DNA of 50,847 nt. It comes from a virus. The notes under the pieces were generated by a model, which was not told the DNA's origin, did not search any database, and saw only the letters and a list, made by a program, of their open reading frames with translations. Every line of letters begins with the position of its first letter. Within the stretch, counting starts at the first letter, position 1. The stretch is from positions 1 to 50,847 of IMG/VR virus record IMGVR_UViG_3300029922_001797, one strand, 5' to 3'. Both the position numbers and the translations under genes were made by a program. Shown here one piece after another: positions 21,313 to 29,071 of the stretch.

Positions 21313-21783
21313 ATGAATAACAAGCATTTAATAGAACAATTCGAGGGTTTATCAACTGAAATCATGTATCAGTATAAGAGTAAGGATAGTTCATGGCCTT
21401 GTTTTAAATGGCTATTAGTTATTAATGGCGTTTCATTTGAGTATAGTACCGGATTAGGCCATGCGGTGCCGCTATTGTCTAAGGACAATAAGAGACGTAC
21501 TCAACCATTAAGGTCATTCTTATTGAAAAAGAGTGAGGGTTATTTTAATGGTGTATGGGTATCAGTGCCTAAAGTAATTGATATTTTGGATTGTTTATTC
21601 CGTGAGTCGACGTGCTCATATATGACCTTTGATGATTTTTGCGATGCAATGGGTTACTCGAATGATTCTATCAAGGCATTAGATACCTATAGGGCAATTC
21701 AAAACAATACGGCTAAACTTAAAAAGGCATTAGGCCATAGATACGATGAAATCGAAACTAAAATAACTGAAATGGAGCTTTAA
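21313..21783 (+). CDS. Conserved phage protein of unknown function (156 aa)
   Basis: MNNKHLIEQFEGLSTEIMYQ. Features WPCFKWLLVINGVSFEYSTGLGH, then VPKVIDILDCLFRESTCSYMTFDDFCDAMGYSNDSIKALDTYRA. I recognise the 'F.DfC...Gyd.DS.ka..tY' ending from many tailed-phage proteins of this size, none characterised. Same ribosome-binding cassette as the gene before. Confidence 0.68.
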   Translation: MNNKHLIEQFEGLSTEIMYQYKSKDSSWPCFKWLLVINGVSFEYSTGLGHAVPLLSKDNKRRTQPLRSFLLKKSEGYFNGVWVSVPKVIDILDCLFRESTCSYMTFDDFCDAMGYSNDSIKALDTYRAIQNNTAKLKKALGHRYDEIETKITEMEL

Positions 21784-21798
21784 ATGAAAGGAATTGAT

Positions 21799-21999
21799 AT
21801 GGCTCAATTAAAATGCGCATCAATGTTAGGTAAGGAATGCAATGACTTAGTTACCCATATTGACAATAGGGGTTATGTATACTGTAAGGCATGCGGGACT
21901 ATTCGCCGCTTGTATAGCCTATACGGTATGAAAGTCAGGCAATTAAAACCGAGTGAATTAAAATCATTGGAAAATGGCGAGCTACTAACAGAATATTGA
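21799..21999 (+). CDS. Small zinc-ribbon-like protein (66 aa)
   Basis: ATG 21799 (MAQLKCASMLGKEC). An upstream ATG overlaps the AAAGGA site itself and is rejected. C6, C14 and CKAC (~31-34) form a probable zinc ribbon. Function unknown. Confidence 0.58.
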   Translation: MAQLKCASMLGKECNDLVTHIDNRGYVYCKACGTIRRLYSLYGMKVRQLKPSELKSLENGELLTEY

Positions 22000-22023
22000 A
22001 AGGAAAATAATAAAAATTAATAC

Positions 22024-22052
22024 TTGACGGACTATATCAATTGTGAGATACT
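22024..22052 (+). promoter_or_regulatory. Sigma70-like promoter with hairpin leader
   Basis: TTGACG (22024-22029), 17-base spacer ending GTGA, GATACT (22047-22052). The leader holds the hairpin GGGC-AATA-GCCC immediately before GAAAGG of the next gene, so it could tune ribosome access. Confidence 0.68.
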
Positions 22053-22087
22053 TTTTATAACAAAGGGCAATAGCCCGAAAGGATACT

Positions 22088-22912
22088 ATGTTTAATCAAA
22101 ATGATTCAATCGAAAATACTATCGTCAATCCGGTCGAACAAACTAGGGCACTAACTGACCGTGACTCATATGGCTTTGTTAACACTACTGAAGTATTAAA
22201 CGCTTTTAGTAGCGCTGGGTGGCTTCCTATAGATACTAAAGTAGGCCGAGTTAATAAGCCTGAAAAACAAGGATTTCAAAAACACCTAATTCGTTTAGAG
22301 AATCCACTATTTAGATCTATTGAGGGATTAAGTCAGGCTAACCATTCCGTGCCTCAATTAGTTCTATTGAATAGTCACGATTGCTCTACCTCTATGCAAT
22401 TGTTTTTCGGTCTAGTCCGCATTGCATGCCTCAATGGTATCATTGCAGGTACAGCGCTAAACTCAATGAGATTAGTTCATAGTAAATCAATTACGTCGAA
22501 ACTACCTCAAGCTATTGAGTATATGGTCAATAATTTTGGTAACTTTACTAATCAAGTAGTGGCGCTTCAAAATAAGACTATGAGTCAAGCGGCGCAACAT
22601 GAATTCGTAAGACGTGTTTACTCCGCTCGCCTTGAAAGTGTTAGTAATATTCAGCGCATTGATTTTAGCCTACCTCATGCATTGCGTCACGCCGATACTG
22701 GTACTGATGCGTATAGCATCTTCAATCGAGTACAGGAAAAACTTATTCGTGGCGGTATCCAATACGTTTATACTCGCCATACTAAAAATGATCAAGGTGA
22801 GGTCATTGACTCAAGGCTTGTTAGTAGTACCACTAGAAAAATTGCAAGTGTTACGGCTCAAGTTAAATTGAATCAACTTGTTTATGATACCGCAATGGAA
22901 TTAGCCGCTTAA
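22088..22912 (+). CDS. DUF932 phage/plasmid-like protein
   Basis: 274 aa. Matches the DUF932 (phage/plasmid-like TIGR03299) pattern: DRDSYGFVNTTEVLNAF, then LVLLNSHDCSTSMQLFFGLVRIACLNGIIAG, a C-terminal conserved region and a basic end. The family is widespread on phages and plasmids, linked by context to replication or recombination, with no proven activity. One of the larger genes of the rightward region with its own promoter, so probably a core accessory function. Confidence 0.82.
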   Translation: MFNQNDSIENTIVNPVEQTRALTDRDSYGFVNTTEVLNAFSSAGWLPIDTKVGRVNKPEKQGFQKHLIRLENPLFRSIEGLSQANHSVPQLVLLNSHDCSTSMQLFFGLVRIACLNGIIAGTALNSMRLVHSKSITSKLPQAIEYMVNNFGNFTNQVVALQNKTMSQAAQHEFVRRVYSARLESVSNIQRIDFSLPHALRHADTGTDAYSIFNRVQEKLIRGGIQYVYTRHTKNDQGEVIDSRLVSSTTRKIASVTAQVKLNQLVYDTAMELAA

Positions 22913-22982
22913 TTCGTTTTTTCATCAATGGTATCGGTCTATTAGATCGGTATCATTGAATGGTTAAATGAAAGGTATTTAT

Positions 22983-23153
22983 ATGACTAAAAAACAAAAA
23001 ATTGATAGCATAGTTGACCTATGGATTGATAACATTGATTTACATGATTTAATTGCATTTTACAGAGACGAAACGGCAAAACAATTAAATTTATTAAGTA
23101 ATAAGGAAATCAATGGAATATATAGACAAAATGTATTAAATGAGGAGAATTGA
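22983..23153 (+). CDS. Unknown small helical protein (56 aa)
   Basis: ATG 22983 (MTKKQKIDSIVDLW), chosen over an ATG that overlaps its own AAAGG site. Ends ..NVLNEEN, the same ending as the 76-aa protein at 24961 (FLNEEN), with GAGGAGAAT carried inside for the next gene. Confidence 0.55.
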   Translation: MTKKQKIDSIVDLWIDNIDLHDLIAFYRDETAKQLNLLSNKEINGIYRQNVLNEEN

Positions 23154-23155
23154 TT

Positions 23156-23320
23156 ATGAATAAACTTAAATCATTGACTTTAAATCAAGCGGTATTATTG
23201 CGCGATGCACTAGAACTAATTGAGCCTGACTCAAGGAAATCTCAAGTAGACAAATATTATTTACTAGCTCAACTTGAAACTATTATTGAGCGCTCAAGTA
23301 TCGATGAGGTAGCGTCATGA
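23156..23320 (+). CDS. Small unknown protein (54 aa)
   Basis: GAGGAGAATTG site; MNKLKSLTLNQAVLLRDALE. Mostly helical. Its stop overlaps the ATG of the DUF7007-like gene (ATGA), so translation is coupled. Confidence 0.58.
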   Translation: MNKLKSLTLNQAVLLRDALELIEPDSRKSQVDKYYLLAQLETIIERSSIDEVAS

Positions 23321-23667
23321 GTCTATTTAGTAGGTCTAGGGGTATGAGTACGCCATGGGGTGCCTGCCAAAATAAAACAGTGTTAGGGCGTGGTGTTTTT
23401 ATAGTCGATACGGCAGGTCATGGCGGCATGGCAATTAGTAAAGGTCTAGCATTGCGCCTATTAAGCAAAACAGCCATTGAGCAAGCGGCTATTGACTATG
23501 GCGCTTATTATTGGTTCGAGGAGGATTGCGCTATATCAATTCCTTTAGTTGATAGTAACTATATACTTGATCTATTTTGCACTAAACTACAGAGAGATAA
23601 ATCAAAAACATATGAAATTGCAAGTGAAAGTAACAAGCATTATTTTCCTAATTATAACTTATTTTAA
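23317..23667 (+). CDS. DUF7007-like phage/plasmid protein (116 aa)
   Basis: TPWGACQNKTVLGRGVFIVDTAGHGGMAIS then YYWFEEDCAISIP. The 'WG..Q....g.Gi....T.gHGG....S' and 'EEDC' blocks match a phage/plasmid domain I know as DUF7007, shared among tailed phages and plasmids, uncharacterised. It sits between DUF932 and GP88-like genes, a common neighbourhood for such proteins. Confidence 0.65.
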   Translation: MSLFSRSRGMSTPWGACQNKTVLGRGVFIVDTAGHGGMAISKGLALRLLSKTAIEQAAIDYGAYYWFEEDCAISIPLVDSNYILDLFCTKLQRDKSKTYEIASESNKHYFPNYNLF

Positions 23668-23682
23668 TTGAAAGGGAATAAT

Positions 23683-24366
23683 ATGACCAAACTACTAGTA
23701 CAGAATTCAAAAATCAAAAAATCAGGTAACAATGAAATTGTAGTCTATAATTTTGGTATCCCTGCCCTTAAGTCTAAACAAGGGCTATCTACTTGCCCTA
23801 TGGCTAGTAAATGCGCGGTAGGATGCTACGCTAGAAGCGGCGCATATCTGTTTAGTAATGCAGCGCTAGCATACGAAAATAGACTTAAGGCCGCGCTATC
23901 ACCTCAATTCAGTGCATTGATTCAGGTAGAGCTCAATGCGGCCAAAAAACGCGCTAAAACGAAAAAGATTTATATTCGTATCCATGATTCAGGCGATTTT
24001 TTTAGTCCCGAATACTTTAAAAAATGGCTAGTAGTTATGCTAAATAATCCTGAAGTTACCTTCTATGCTTATACGAAAATGGTGTCATTCTTTAAGGGTA
24101 TTAAATTGCCTAGTAACTTCATTTTGATTTATTCATTAGGCGGACGTGAGGATAACTTGATTGACCAAAATACCGATAGACACTCAAGGGTATTCGAAAC
24201 AATTGAGGCATTGACTAATTCCGGTTATGTTAATGCGTCAAGCGATGACCTTCAGGCATTAGGAGATAGTCCCTTGATCGGCCTACACTTTCACCATGCT
24301 AAAAAATGGTCTAATACGTCATGGGGTAGCGTCGAAACGAATGAGGATATTAAACAAGCGGCTTAA
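23683..24366 (+). CDS. GP88-like protein
   Basis: 227 aa; start MTKLLVQNSKIKKSG at 23683 behind GAAAGGGAATAAT. TCPMASKCAVGCYARSGAYLFSNAALAYENR is the Cys-rich core of the phage 'gene product 88' family (first seen in mycobacteriophages), followed by RIHDSGDFFSPEYF and YAYTKM. The four spaced Cys may bind a metal or cluster; no enzymatic activity is known. Confidence 0.8.
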   Translation: MTKLLVQNSKIKKSGNNEIVVYNFGIPALKSKQGLSTCPMASKCAVGCYARSGAYLFSNAALAYENRLKAALSPQFSALIQVELNAAKKRAKTKKIYIRIHDSGDFFSPEYFKKWLVVMLNNPEVTFYAYTKMVSFFKGIKLPSNFILIYSLGGREDNLIDQNTDRHSRVFETIEALTNSGYVNASSDDLQALGDSPLIGLHFHHAKKWSNTSWGSVETNEDIKQAA

Positions 24367-24456
24367 ACTAAAGTAATTGTTTAATTAATTTAATTAATAC
24401 ATGTGTCAATTGGGACATGTGTAGTGTCTGCCGTGTGTCAGAAAAAAGTGTGTCTT

Positions 24457-24921
24457 ATGGGATCTTCGCATTATTTTGAAATCAATGAAATTAAAGGAAT
24501 GGCTAAAGTAAATGAAATGCGCTATAAGCGTGCAATACAGGATTGTCAACGAATTGTAAGGACATACTATAAAAAATATGGCGGCCTATCAGGGTATTCA
24601 GCGCATACCGTGATAGGGCAATACGGCGGCCTATCAGTCAATGGTAAGGGTCAGTTAGCTCATGAGGATTTTACTTTAAGAGAACATTTCAATCAAAATA
24701 AGGGATTCAACTTCTGTAAAACTGATGACAAGCCATATGACCTAGTGGTAACGGCATGTTTAGCCGTGTTAGCACATAGATTAGGGGATGCTTTTAAGGT
24801 ATCAAGCGATGGTAACGCAAAACACTGGACTAAGGGCGTAGCATATGCACGTAAGGTAACGGGCCTAGCTATTAAAAATCCTATAGGGGTACCCCATGGT
24901 AAAAAATTGACTACAATCTAG
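24457..24921 (+). CDS. Unknown protein (154 aa)
   Basis: The frame is open earlier, but ATG 24457 (MGSSHYFEINEIKG) or ATG 24499 (MAKVNEMRYKRA, right after AAAGGA) are the credible starts; neither has a perfect site. Middle part YGGLSGYSAHTVIGQYGGLS, C-terminal helices with ACLAVLAHRLGDAFKV. I recall no family. Confidence 0.5.
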   Translation: MGSSHYFEINEIKGMAKVNEMRYKRAIQDCQRIVRTYYKKYGGLSGYSAHTVIGQYGGLSVNGKGQLAHEDFTLREHFNQNKGFNFCKTDDKPYDLVVTACLAVLAHRLGDAFKVSSDGNAKHWTKGVAYARKVTGLAIKNPIGVPHGKKLTTI

Positions 24922-24930
24922 TGATTTTAT

Positions 24931-24943
24931 AAAAGTGAATTTT
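24931..24943 (+). repeat. AAAAGTGAATTTT dyad, copy 1
   Basis: Imperfect dyad AAAA-GTGAA-TTTT, between a stop codon and the next ribosome-binding site. Related copies at 25729, 26213, 31598 and 31659. Confidence 0.3.
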
Positions 24944-24960
24944 GAGTGAAAGGTATTGAT

Positions 24961-25191
24961 ATGACTGTTAGAAAAGTATGGAGTCTTTTAGATGAAGGTA
25001 AGGCAGTGTATTGGACTAATACCCTATATAAAGTCTACATTGAGGACGTCAATACAGGGCATCAAAATCAGAGAGAGCATTTTACTAGGCGCGGTAATAA
25101 ACTTCTATCGGTTAGGTGTACCGATAACGGTTTTGGGTCTATTATGACTCCGAGTGACTTACCTAAACTATTTTTAAATGAGGAGAATTAA
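24961..25191 (+). CDS. Unknown small protein (76 aa)
   Basis: ATG 24961 (MTVRKVWSLLDEGKA) behind GAAAGG. Predicted beta-rich; ends FLNEEN with GAGGAGAATTAA for the next gene. I recall phage proteins of the 'V...w.lL..G..VyW.n..Y.V' type. Confidence 0.58.
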   Translation: MTVRKVWSLLDEGKAVYWTNTLYKVYIEDVNTGHQNQREHFTRRGNKLLSVRCTDNGFGSIMTPSDLPKLFLNEEN

Positions 25192-25194
25192 ACA

Positions 25195-25407
25195 ATGAAA
25201 ACAATTAACTTAAATTCAATGACATCCGGTGAGCGTTTAAATTATTATCGTATAAAGAAAGAATTAACCCAAACAAAACTTGCAGTTCTATCGGGCATTG
25301 GACAGCCTAACATTGCATCTTATGAAACTGGGAATAGAGTTCTAGGCTTGAATGCGGCCAAAAAACTAGCTCATGCATTGCAAGTTGATTACAGGGAATT
25401 GATTTAA
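25195..25407 (+). CDS. XRE-family helix-turn-helix regulator (70 aa)
   Basis: MTSGERLNYYRIKKELTQTKLAV... is a lambda-repressor-like HTH: LTQTKLAVLSGIGQPNIASYETGNRVLG with recognition helix around GQPNIASYE, and the second helix pair AAKKLAHALQVDYRELI. Only the DNA-binding domain is present, so it resembles Cro or an antitoxin-type regulator. It may act on the inverted repeats of this region. GAGGAG site carried by the previous gene. Confidence 0.85.
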   Translation: MKTINLNSMTSGERLNYYRIKKELTQTKLAVLSGIGQPNIASYETGNRVLGLNAAKKLAHALQVDYRELI

Positions 25408-25421
25408 TGAAAGGGATGAAT

Positions 25422-25682
25422 ATGAAAGAAACTCAAAGCGATATCAAGATGAATGATATTCAAAAAATGATGAGATTTGCAATGGAATTACAGGCACTAG
25501 CGCATAAGCATGGCTACGAGATTTTTAGAGATGCGGCAGCGCAAGCTTGTTTCATGGCGTCGGATGACACCGAGGATTTTGAGGATAAGTCATTGACGCA
25601 AAAATACAGATACTTAGCTAACTGTTTAACTGATGCCGAGACCAATGAGCCTATTTTTAGCAGTTCATACATTGAGGATTGA
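25422..25682 (+). CDS. Unknown helical protein (86 aa)
   Basis: ATG 25422 (MKETQSDIKMNDIQ) behind GAAAGGGATGAAT; helical and acidic at the end. Directly follows the XRE gene. Function unknown. Confidence 0.57.
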   Translation: MKETQSDIKMNDIQKMMRFAMELQALAHKHGYEIFRDAAAQACFMASDDTEDFEDKSLTQKYRYLANCLTDAETNEPIFSSSYIED

Positions 25683-25728
25683 AGGATACCCCCAGTGCAA
25701 TTTTTGAGCCAAAATAAAGTGTTTTTCC

Positions 25729-25741
25729 AAAAGTGAATTTT
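25729..25741 (+). repeat. AAAAGTGAATTTT dyad, copy 2
   Basis: Preceded at 25716-25726 by AAAGTGTTTTT, so two related sites lie within 26 bases between the 86-aa and 61-aa genes. Confidence 0.3.
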
Positions 25742-25757
25742 TTGAGGAGTAAATGAT

Positions 25758-25943
25758 ATGAATCCAGTTGAATGTTTTTTGGTAGCTCTGTATGCTCTTG
25801 TTGCTGTAGGTGTATTTTTTATGAGCATAGATAGTCGATTGAACGGTAGACAAGTTGCGGCCAATGCTTTGTTTTGGCCTATCTTTGGAGTAATTCATTT
25901 GGCAATTGGAATAATTGAAAACTTCAAGGATCTTAATAGATAA
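25758..25943 (+). CDS. Small membrane protein (61 aa)
   Basis: MNPVECFLVALYALVAVGVF, then a second hydrophobic segment (ANALFWPIFGVIHLAIGII): two transmembrane helices. GAGGAGTAAATGAT site. Function unknown. Confidence 0.6.
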   Translation: MNPVECFLVALYALVAVGVFFMSIDSRLNGRQVAANALFWPIFGVIHLAIGIIENFKDLNR

Positions 25944-25957
25944 TGAAAGGAATGAAT

Positions 25958-26173
25958 ATGGATAGCCAAGATATTGAGAACTTTAAGAACATTGTATATG
26001 TTCAAAGCATGGTAGCCTGTGCGTCTATTGAGTTAGCAGCAATGCAAACCGAAAACAAACGAATGGAATTATTAGGTTTCGCGCCTACTTATACAGAGAA
26101 AAACTTTCAAGATCTTATCCTACAATACGGTATCCATCACAATGCTGTAGTTGAGAGAATGATTAATAGATAG
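25958..26173 (+). CDS. Unknown helical protein (71 aa)
   Basis: ATG 25958 (MDSQDIENFKNIVYVQSM) behind GAAAGGAATGAAT. Helical, two Cys. Last gene before a 113-base gap. Confidence 0.55.
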   Translation: MDSQDIENFKNIVYVQSMVACASIELAAMQTENKRMELLGFAPTYTEKNFQDLILQYGIHHNAVVERMINR

Positions 26174-26210
26174 GGGGAGTATCGAAAATAGATATACGGG
26201 TAAGTATTTA

Positions 26211-26227
26211 CCAAAAGTGTTTTTTGG
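26211..26227 (+). terminator. Hairpin CCAAAA/TTTTGG, possible weak terminator or operator
   Basis: CCAAAA-GTGTT-TTTTGG: 6-base arms with a T-rich side, in the gap after 26173. It is also the third copy of the AAAAGTG dyad. Too weak to be sure it ends transcription. Confidence 0.35.
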
Positions 26228-26240
26228 CAGAGTATAATCC

Positions 26241-26269
26241 TTGACTTTATCTGTAGTATATTTTAAAAT
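26241..26269 (+). promoter_or_regulatory. Sigma70-like promoter
   Basis: TTGACT (26241-26246), 17-base spacer, TAAAAT (26264-26269). Drives the 26287 gene. Confidence 0.7.
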
Positions 26270-26286
26270 TGAGATAGGAGATAGTT

Positions 26287-26904
26287 ATGAGTAAATTTAA
26301 TTTAGGCGATCAACTTATGTTTATGGATGCTAACGGTAAATATATTAGAGTTACCGTACAGAGTATTATGAACCGAGTTAATTACAGCGCTGTCATACCT
26401 ACTAGCTACTTCTATGCGGTCACCGATACTAGCACGGGCCTGACATTGAGAAGCATTGAGGAATATGAACTAATGACTGTTAACGAATACCTCAATAAAA
26501 TAAATGGGACTTGTAGTCCTGGTATAAATGGATTAGGAATCACGCCTACTATGCCTAAATTTAACATAGGTGATGATGCAGTGTATATAGATACGTGGTC
26601 GGGAATTGCGTATCAAGTAACAGTAGCAAATATCGTACCATCAGGAGGTGTCCTTATTTATGAGTGTACCGTTACTGCTATGCCTATGACGAGCGTTCAA
26701 GTAGAAGAAAGAGATTTGATGACTCCTGCCGAATACGTTGCAGGTGTAAGTTCAATGTATAACTATAGTCCTAGCCAGGTCAATGAATACGAACCTGCTA
26801 CTAAAACTATTGACCATAATGAATCAACGTCAAATCAAAAGCATCAATGTAAATGCGAGTTTAGAGCTCTACTTATGGATGGCTGTAAATGTGGTGGAGT
26901 TTAA
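26287..26904 (+). CDS. Tandem-repeat protein with C-terminal Cys motif (205 aa)
   Basis: Two related halves: KFNLGDQLMFMD...YIRVTVQSIM...EEYELMTVNEYL (1-75) and KFNIGDDAVYIDT...YQVTVANIV...EERDLMTPAEYV (95-165). They look like duplicated small beta-barrels. The tail (HQCKCEFRALLMDGCKCGGV) is a Cys-rich zinc motif. Related in design to the 28107 and 30497 proteins, which start KFN.N/KFNKGN and end CxCGAHAVKDARHS. GGAGATAGTT site. Confidence 0.68.
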   Translation: MSKFNLGDQLMFMDANGKYIRVTVQSIMNRVNYSAVIPTSYFYAVTDTSTGLTLRSIEEYELMTVNEYLNKINGTCSPGINGLGITPTMPKFNIGDDAVYIDTWSGIAYQVTVANIVPSGGVLIYECTVTAMPMTSVQVEERDLMTPAEYVAGVSSMYNYSPSQVNEYEPATKTIDHNESTSNQKHQCKCEFRALLMDGCKCGGV

Positions 26905-26916
26905 TTAAAATATTGC

Positions 26917-26945
26917 TTGACTTAACTTGTATTGTATTGTAAACT
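26917..26945 (+). promoter_or_regulatory. Sigma70-like promoter
   Basis: TTGACT (26917-26922), 17-base spacer, TAAACT (26940-26945), just before the lipoprotein gene. Confidence 0.68.
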
Positions 26946-26961
26946 AAATAAAGAGGTAACT

Positions 26962-27534
26962 ATGAAATCACTAATGATTGTTCTAATTGTAATCGGTTTG
27001 TCAGCTTGTGGCCAATTTAAAGGAGCGCAAGGAAATGCTGGAGTAGCTGGCACTAGCGGTCCTTCTGGGGCGACTGGCTCTCAAGGCTCTCCTGGAGTTT
27101 CTGGGGCAGTCGGAGCGACCGGGGCGGCAGGTTCTAATGGTAGTAGTTGTAGCGTAGCAACGCTAGCAGTAGGCTCTGTAGTGGCTCCTAATGGCGGCTC
27201 TCTCATCACTTGTTCGGATGGTAGTTCATCGGTAGTATTAAATGGAAGTGTAGGAGCTACCGGCTCCGTTGGGGCTACCGGACAGACGGGCAGTTCTGGG
27301 GCGGCTGGTACTCCCGGCACAGTAATCACTCCAATACAGTTTTGTGCAGGATTTACACAGAGTTATCCAAATACTTTTGCAGAATCGGGAATTTGTTTGG
27401 GTGGTGTAATGTATGGCGTTTACAGTTTAAATGGAGGCTTCCTTGCAGAGTTACCGCCAGGTGAATATAGTTCGGATGGTGTAAATGCAAGTTGCACATT
27501 CACAATTGGCGCTAATTGTAGCGTAACTCAATAG
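26962..27534 (+). CDS. Collagen-like lipoprotein
   Basis: 190 aa from ATG 26962 (AGAGGTAACT site). Signal MKSLMIVLIVIGLSAC with lipobox LSAC (Cys16). Then Gly-X-Y repeats (about 15 triplets, 25-70 and 105-135), interrupted by a small domain (CSVATLAVGS..GGSLITCSDGSSSVVLNG). The C-terminal domain reads PIQFCAGFTQSYPNTFAES..GVYSLNGGFLAELPPGEYSSDG. I associate this layout with Bdellovibrio-type lipoproteins. Probably a lipid-anchored, trimeric surface protein of the host envelope, carried as a moron-like gene with its own promoter. Confidence 0.8.
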   Translation: MKSLMIVLIVIGLSACGQFKGAQGNAGVAGTSGPSGATGSQGSPGVSGAVGATGAAGSNGSSCSVATLAVGSVVAPNGGSLITCSDGSSSVVLNGSVGATGSVGATGQTGSSGAAGTPGTVITPIQFCAGFTQSYPNTFAESGICLGGVMYGVYSLNGGFLAELPPGEYSSDGVNASCTFTIGANCSVTQ

Positions 27535-27541
27535 GAATAAT

Positions 27542-27751
27542 ATGGTTACTTATATAATCGTTTTCTTTTGTTACTTTCTTGTTAGTTCTATCTCCATGTT
27601 TTCTTTAATGATGTGTAATCCTTACGACTCTGAAACATGTAATGGATGTCATATAACTGTGTTTGGGGTTTTGTGGCCTGTTTTGGTGCCGATTATACTC
27701 TTCAAAAATCGCGGTAAACTTCTTAAAATAATTAAAGATATTGTAAAATGA
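27542..27751 (+). CDS. Small membrane protein (69 aa)
   Basis: MVTYIIVFFCYFLVSSISMF and a second hydrophobic stretch (ITVFGVLWPVLVPIILF): two transmembrane helices with a Cys-containing loop (CNPYDSETCNGC). AGGAATAAT site. Confidence 0.6.
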   Translation: MVTYIIVFFCYFLVSSISMFSLMMCNPYDSETCNGCHITVFGVLWPVLVPIILFKNRGKLLKIIKDIVK

Positions 27752-27837
27752 GTGACTCAACTTTACGTAACTTATTCTGTTTTTTTAGCGGTCTGTTAAT
27801 CGGGTTACTAATTGCCAAGGATGTTTTGTTCAAATAA
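27748..27837 (+). CDS. Very small membrane peptide (29 aa)
   Basis: MSDSTLRNLFCFFSGLLIGL then LIAKDVLFK: one transmembrane helix. Its ATG overlaps the preceding stop (ATGA), which supports translation. Confidence 0.45.
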   Translation: MSDSTLRNLFCFFSGLLIGLLIAKDVLFK

Positions 27838-27840
27838 TAC

Positions 27841-27869
27841 TTGACTTAATTTATATATCTTGTTATCCT
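27841..27869 (+). promoter_or_regulatory. Sigma70-like promoter
   Basis: TTGACT (27841-27846), 17-base spacer, TATCCT (27864-27869). Confidence 0.62.
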
Positions 27870-27886
27870 ATTTATGAGGACTTAAT

Positions 27887-28105
27887 ATGAATACTAATGC
27901 ACCTAAAAAATATGTCCGCATGAATACATTGGTAAGATATGGGCTTGCCTACCAAATGAACTACGGTAATGGATACACTCCTGAGCAATCGAGTCAGTTA
28001 GCCTTAAAACAAATAGGCTTACCCTCAGACTTTAAACGCGATGATTACCAATTGATATGTGATGGTCAAAGCCCTGCCGATTACGGGTTAGTGGAAGGAT
28101 TTTAA
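27887..28105 (+). CDS. Unknown small protein (72 aa)
   Basis: MNTNAPKKYVRMNTLVRYGL; GAGGACTTAAT site. Mixed helix with Gln-Ser repeats (PEQSSQLALKQIG). Function unknown. Confidence 0.57.
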   Translation: MNTNAPKKYVRMNTLVRYGLAYQMNYGNGYTPEQSSQLALKQIGLPSDFKRDDYQLICDGQSPADYGLVEGF

Positions 28106-28106
28106 T

Positions 28107-28439
28107 ATGACACTTAAATTTAACCTAAATGATTCTGTTTATTACGGCGATAAAGAAGGTATGGTTTACGCACTCTATCCCTTGAATGGTGGACATACCC
28201 CATTTGTTTATAAAATTGGCTGGGGTAATGGTATCTATGAAATTATGGGCGAGAATGAGTTATTGAGTGAAAACGAACACTTTATTAATAAAATACGGGG
28301 CCAATTTCAGGCAACGATACAGGCCTATGGATTCAAAACTCCCATTATTGGTGCCTCAAACTATGGCCCTAAATGCGTATGCGGAGCTCATGCTGTAAAA
28401 GATGCTAGGCATAGTTCGTGGTATGAGATTAAACAATGA
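28107..28439 (+). CDS. CxCGAHAVKDARHS-family protein (110 aa)
   Basis: Starts MTLKFNLNDSVYYGDKEGMV, a beta-barrel-like domain as in the 26287 repeats. The C-terminus CVCGAHAVKDARHSSWYEIK is shared almost exactly with the 30497 protein (CSCGAHAVKDARHSTWCDIK). The Cys/His pair motif looks like a small zinc site. A duplicated family, function unknown. Confidence 0.66.
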   Translation: MTLKFNLNDSVYYGDKEGMVYALYPLNGGHTPFVYKIGWGNGIYEIMGENELLSENEHFINKIRGQFQATIQAYGFKTPIIGASNYGPKCVCGAHAVKDARHSSWYEIKQ

Positions 28440-28552
28440 AATTACTTGAATATATAGTCTTAAGGATTTTACTTGGTATATTCCTATTGTTGCTCTGCTA
28501 TGCACTTGATCACAGCGGAATAGAGAAATCATTTATTTTCGCATTTGATTAA
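28436..28552 (+). CDS. Very small membrane peptide (38 aa)
   Basis: MKLLEYIVLRILLGIFLLLL, one strong transmembrane helix. Overlaps the previous stop by 4 bases. Just upstream of the next promoter. Confidence 0.48.
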   Translation: MKLLEYIVLRILLGIFLLLLCYALDHSGIEKSFIFAFD

Positions 28553-28560
28553 AATAATGA

Positions 28561-28589
28561 TTGACTCTTTTAATAGGATATGAGATAAT
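28561..28589 (+). promoter_or_regulatory. Sigma70-like promoter, extended -10
   Basis: TTGACT (28561-28566), 17-base spacer ending ATGA, GATAAT (28584-28589). Confidence 0.68.
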
Positions 28590-28608
28590 AAATACAAGGG
28601 AGAACGAT

Positions 28609-28878
28609 ATGAATAAAGTATTTTGTGAAGCATTAAAGTTAGCGGCCTATGTTTATGTAAATGGCACTCAAGATAGTGGTCATGGGGATGAATACCTAAC
28701 TGAACAAGCCAAGGGCGTTTTAAAAGCGGCTACTGAGCATGGTTTAGTAAGATGGGTTAATAACATGCCATTAGTTAATATTGAGAAAATGACAGGCGAA
28801 GTCCCTGCCAATGGAGACTCCGATGAAGTCAATGAACTTCTGATTAATGGCTATTACTCACGCAAAAAGGATAAATAG
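28609..28878 (+). CDS. Unknown small helical protein (89 aa)
   Basis: ATG 28609 (MNKVFCEALKLAAYVYVNG), AGGGAGAAC site. A longer start would overlap the promoter. Function unknown. Confidence 0.58.
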   Translation: MNKVFCEALKLAAYVYVNGTQDSGHGDEYLTEQAKGVLKAATEHGLVRWVNNMPLVNIEKMTGEVPANGDSDEVNELLINGYYSRKKDK

Positions 28879-28879
28879 A

Positions 28880-29071
28880 ATGAATAAGAAAGAGAAATTA
28901 GCAAGACTTAAAGAAGCAGAAGCAGCAATCAGATTGGTTGAATTCTCCTATCCTATTGGACATCCTATAAGGCACGCATTGTTTCGTTTTGTTGCTAATA
29001 ATTTCTCTTTTATCGGAGAGATGCCCAACATTATAAAATCGATCGCTGAGGAGGACGAAACAAATGAATAA
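28880..29071 (+). CDS. Unknown small protein (63 aa)
   Basis: ATG 28880 (MNKKEKLARLKEAEAAIRLV); helical. Overlaps its neighbour at the 3' end by 8 bases. No family. Confidence 0.55.
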   Translation: MNKKEKLARLKEAEAAIRLVEFSYPIGHPIRHALFRFVANNFSFIGEMPNIIKSIAEEDETNE

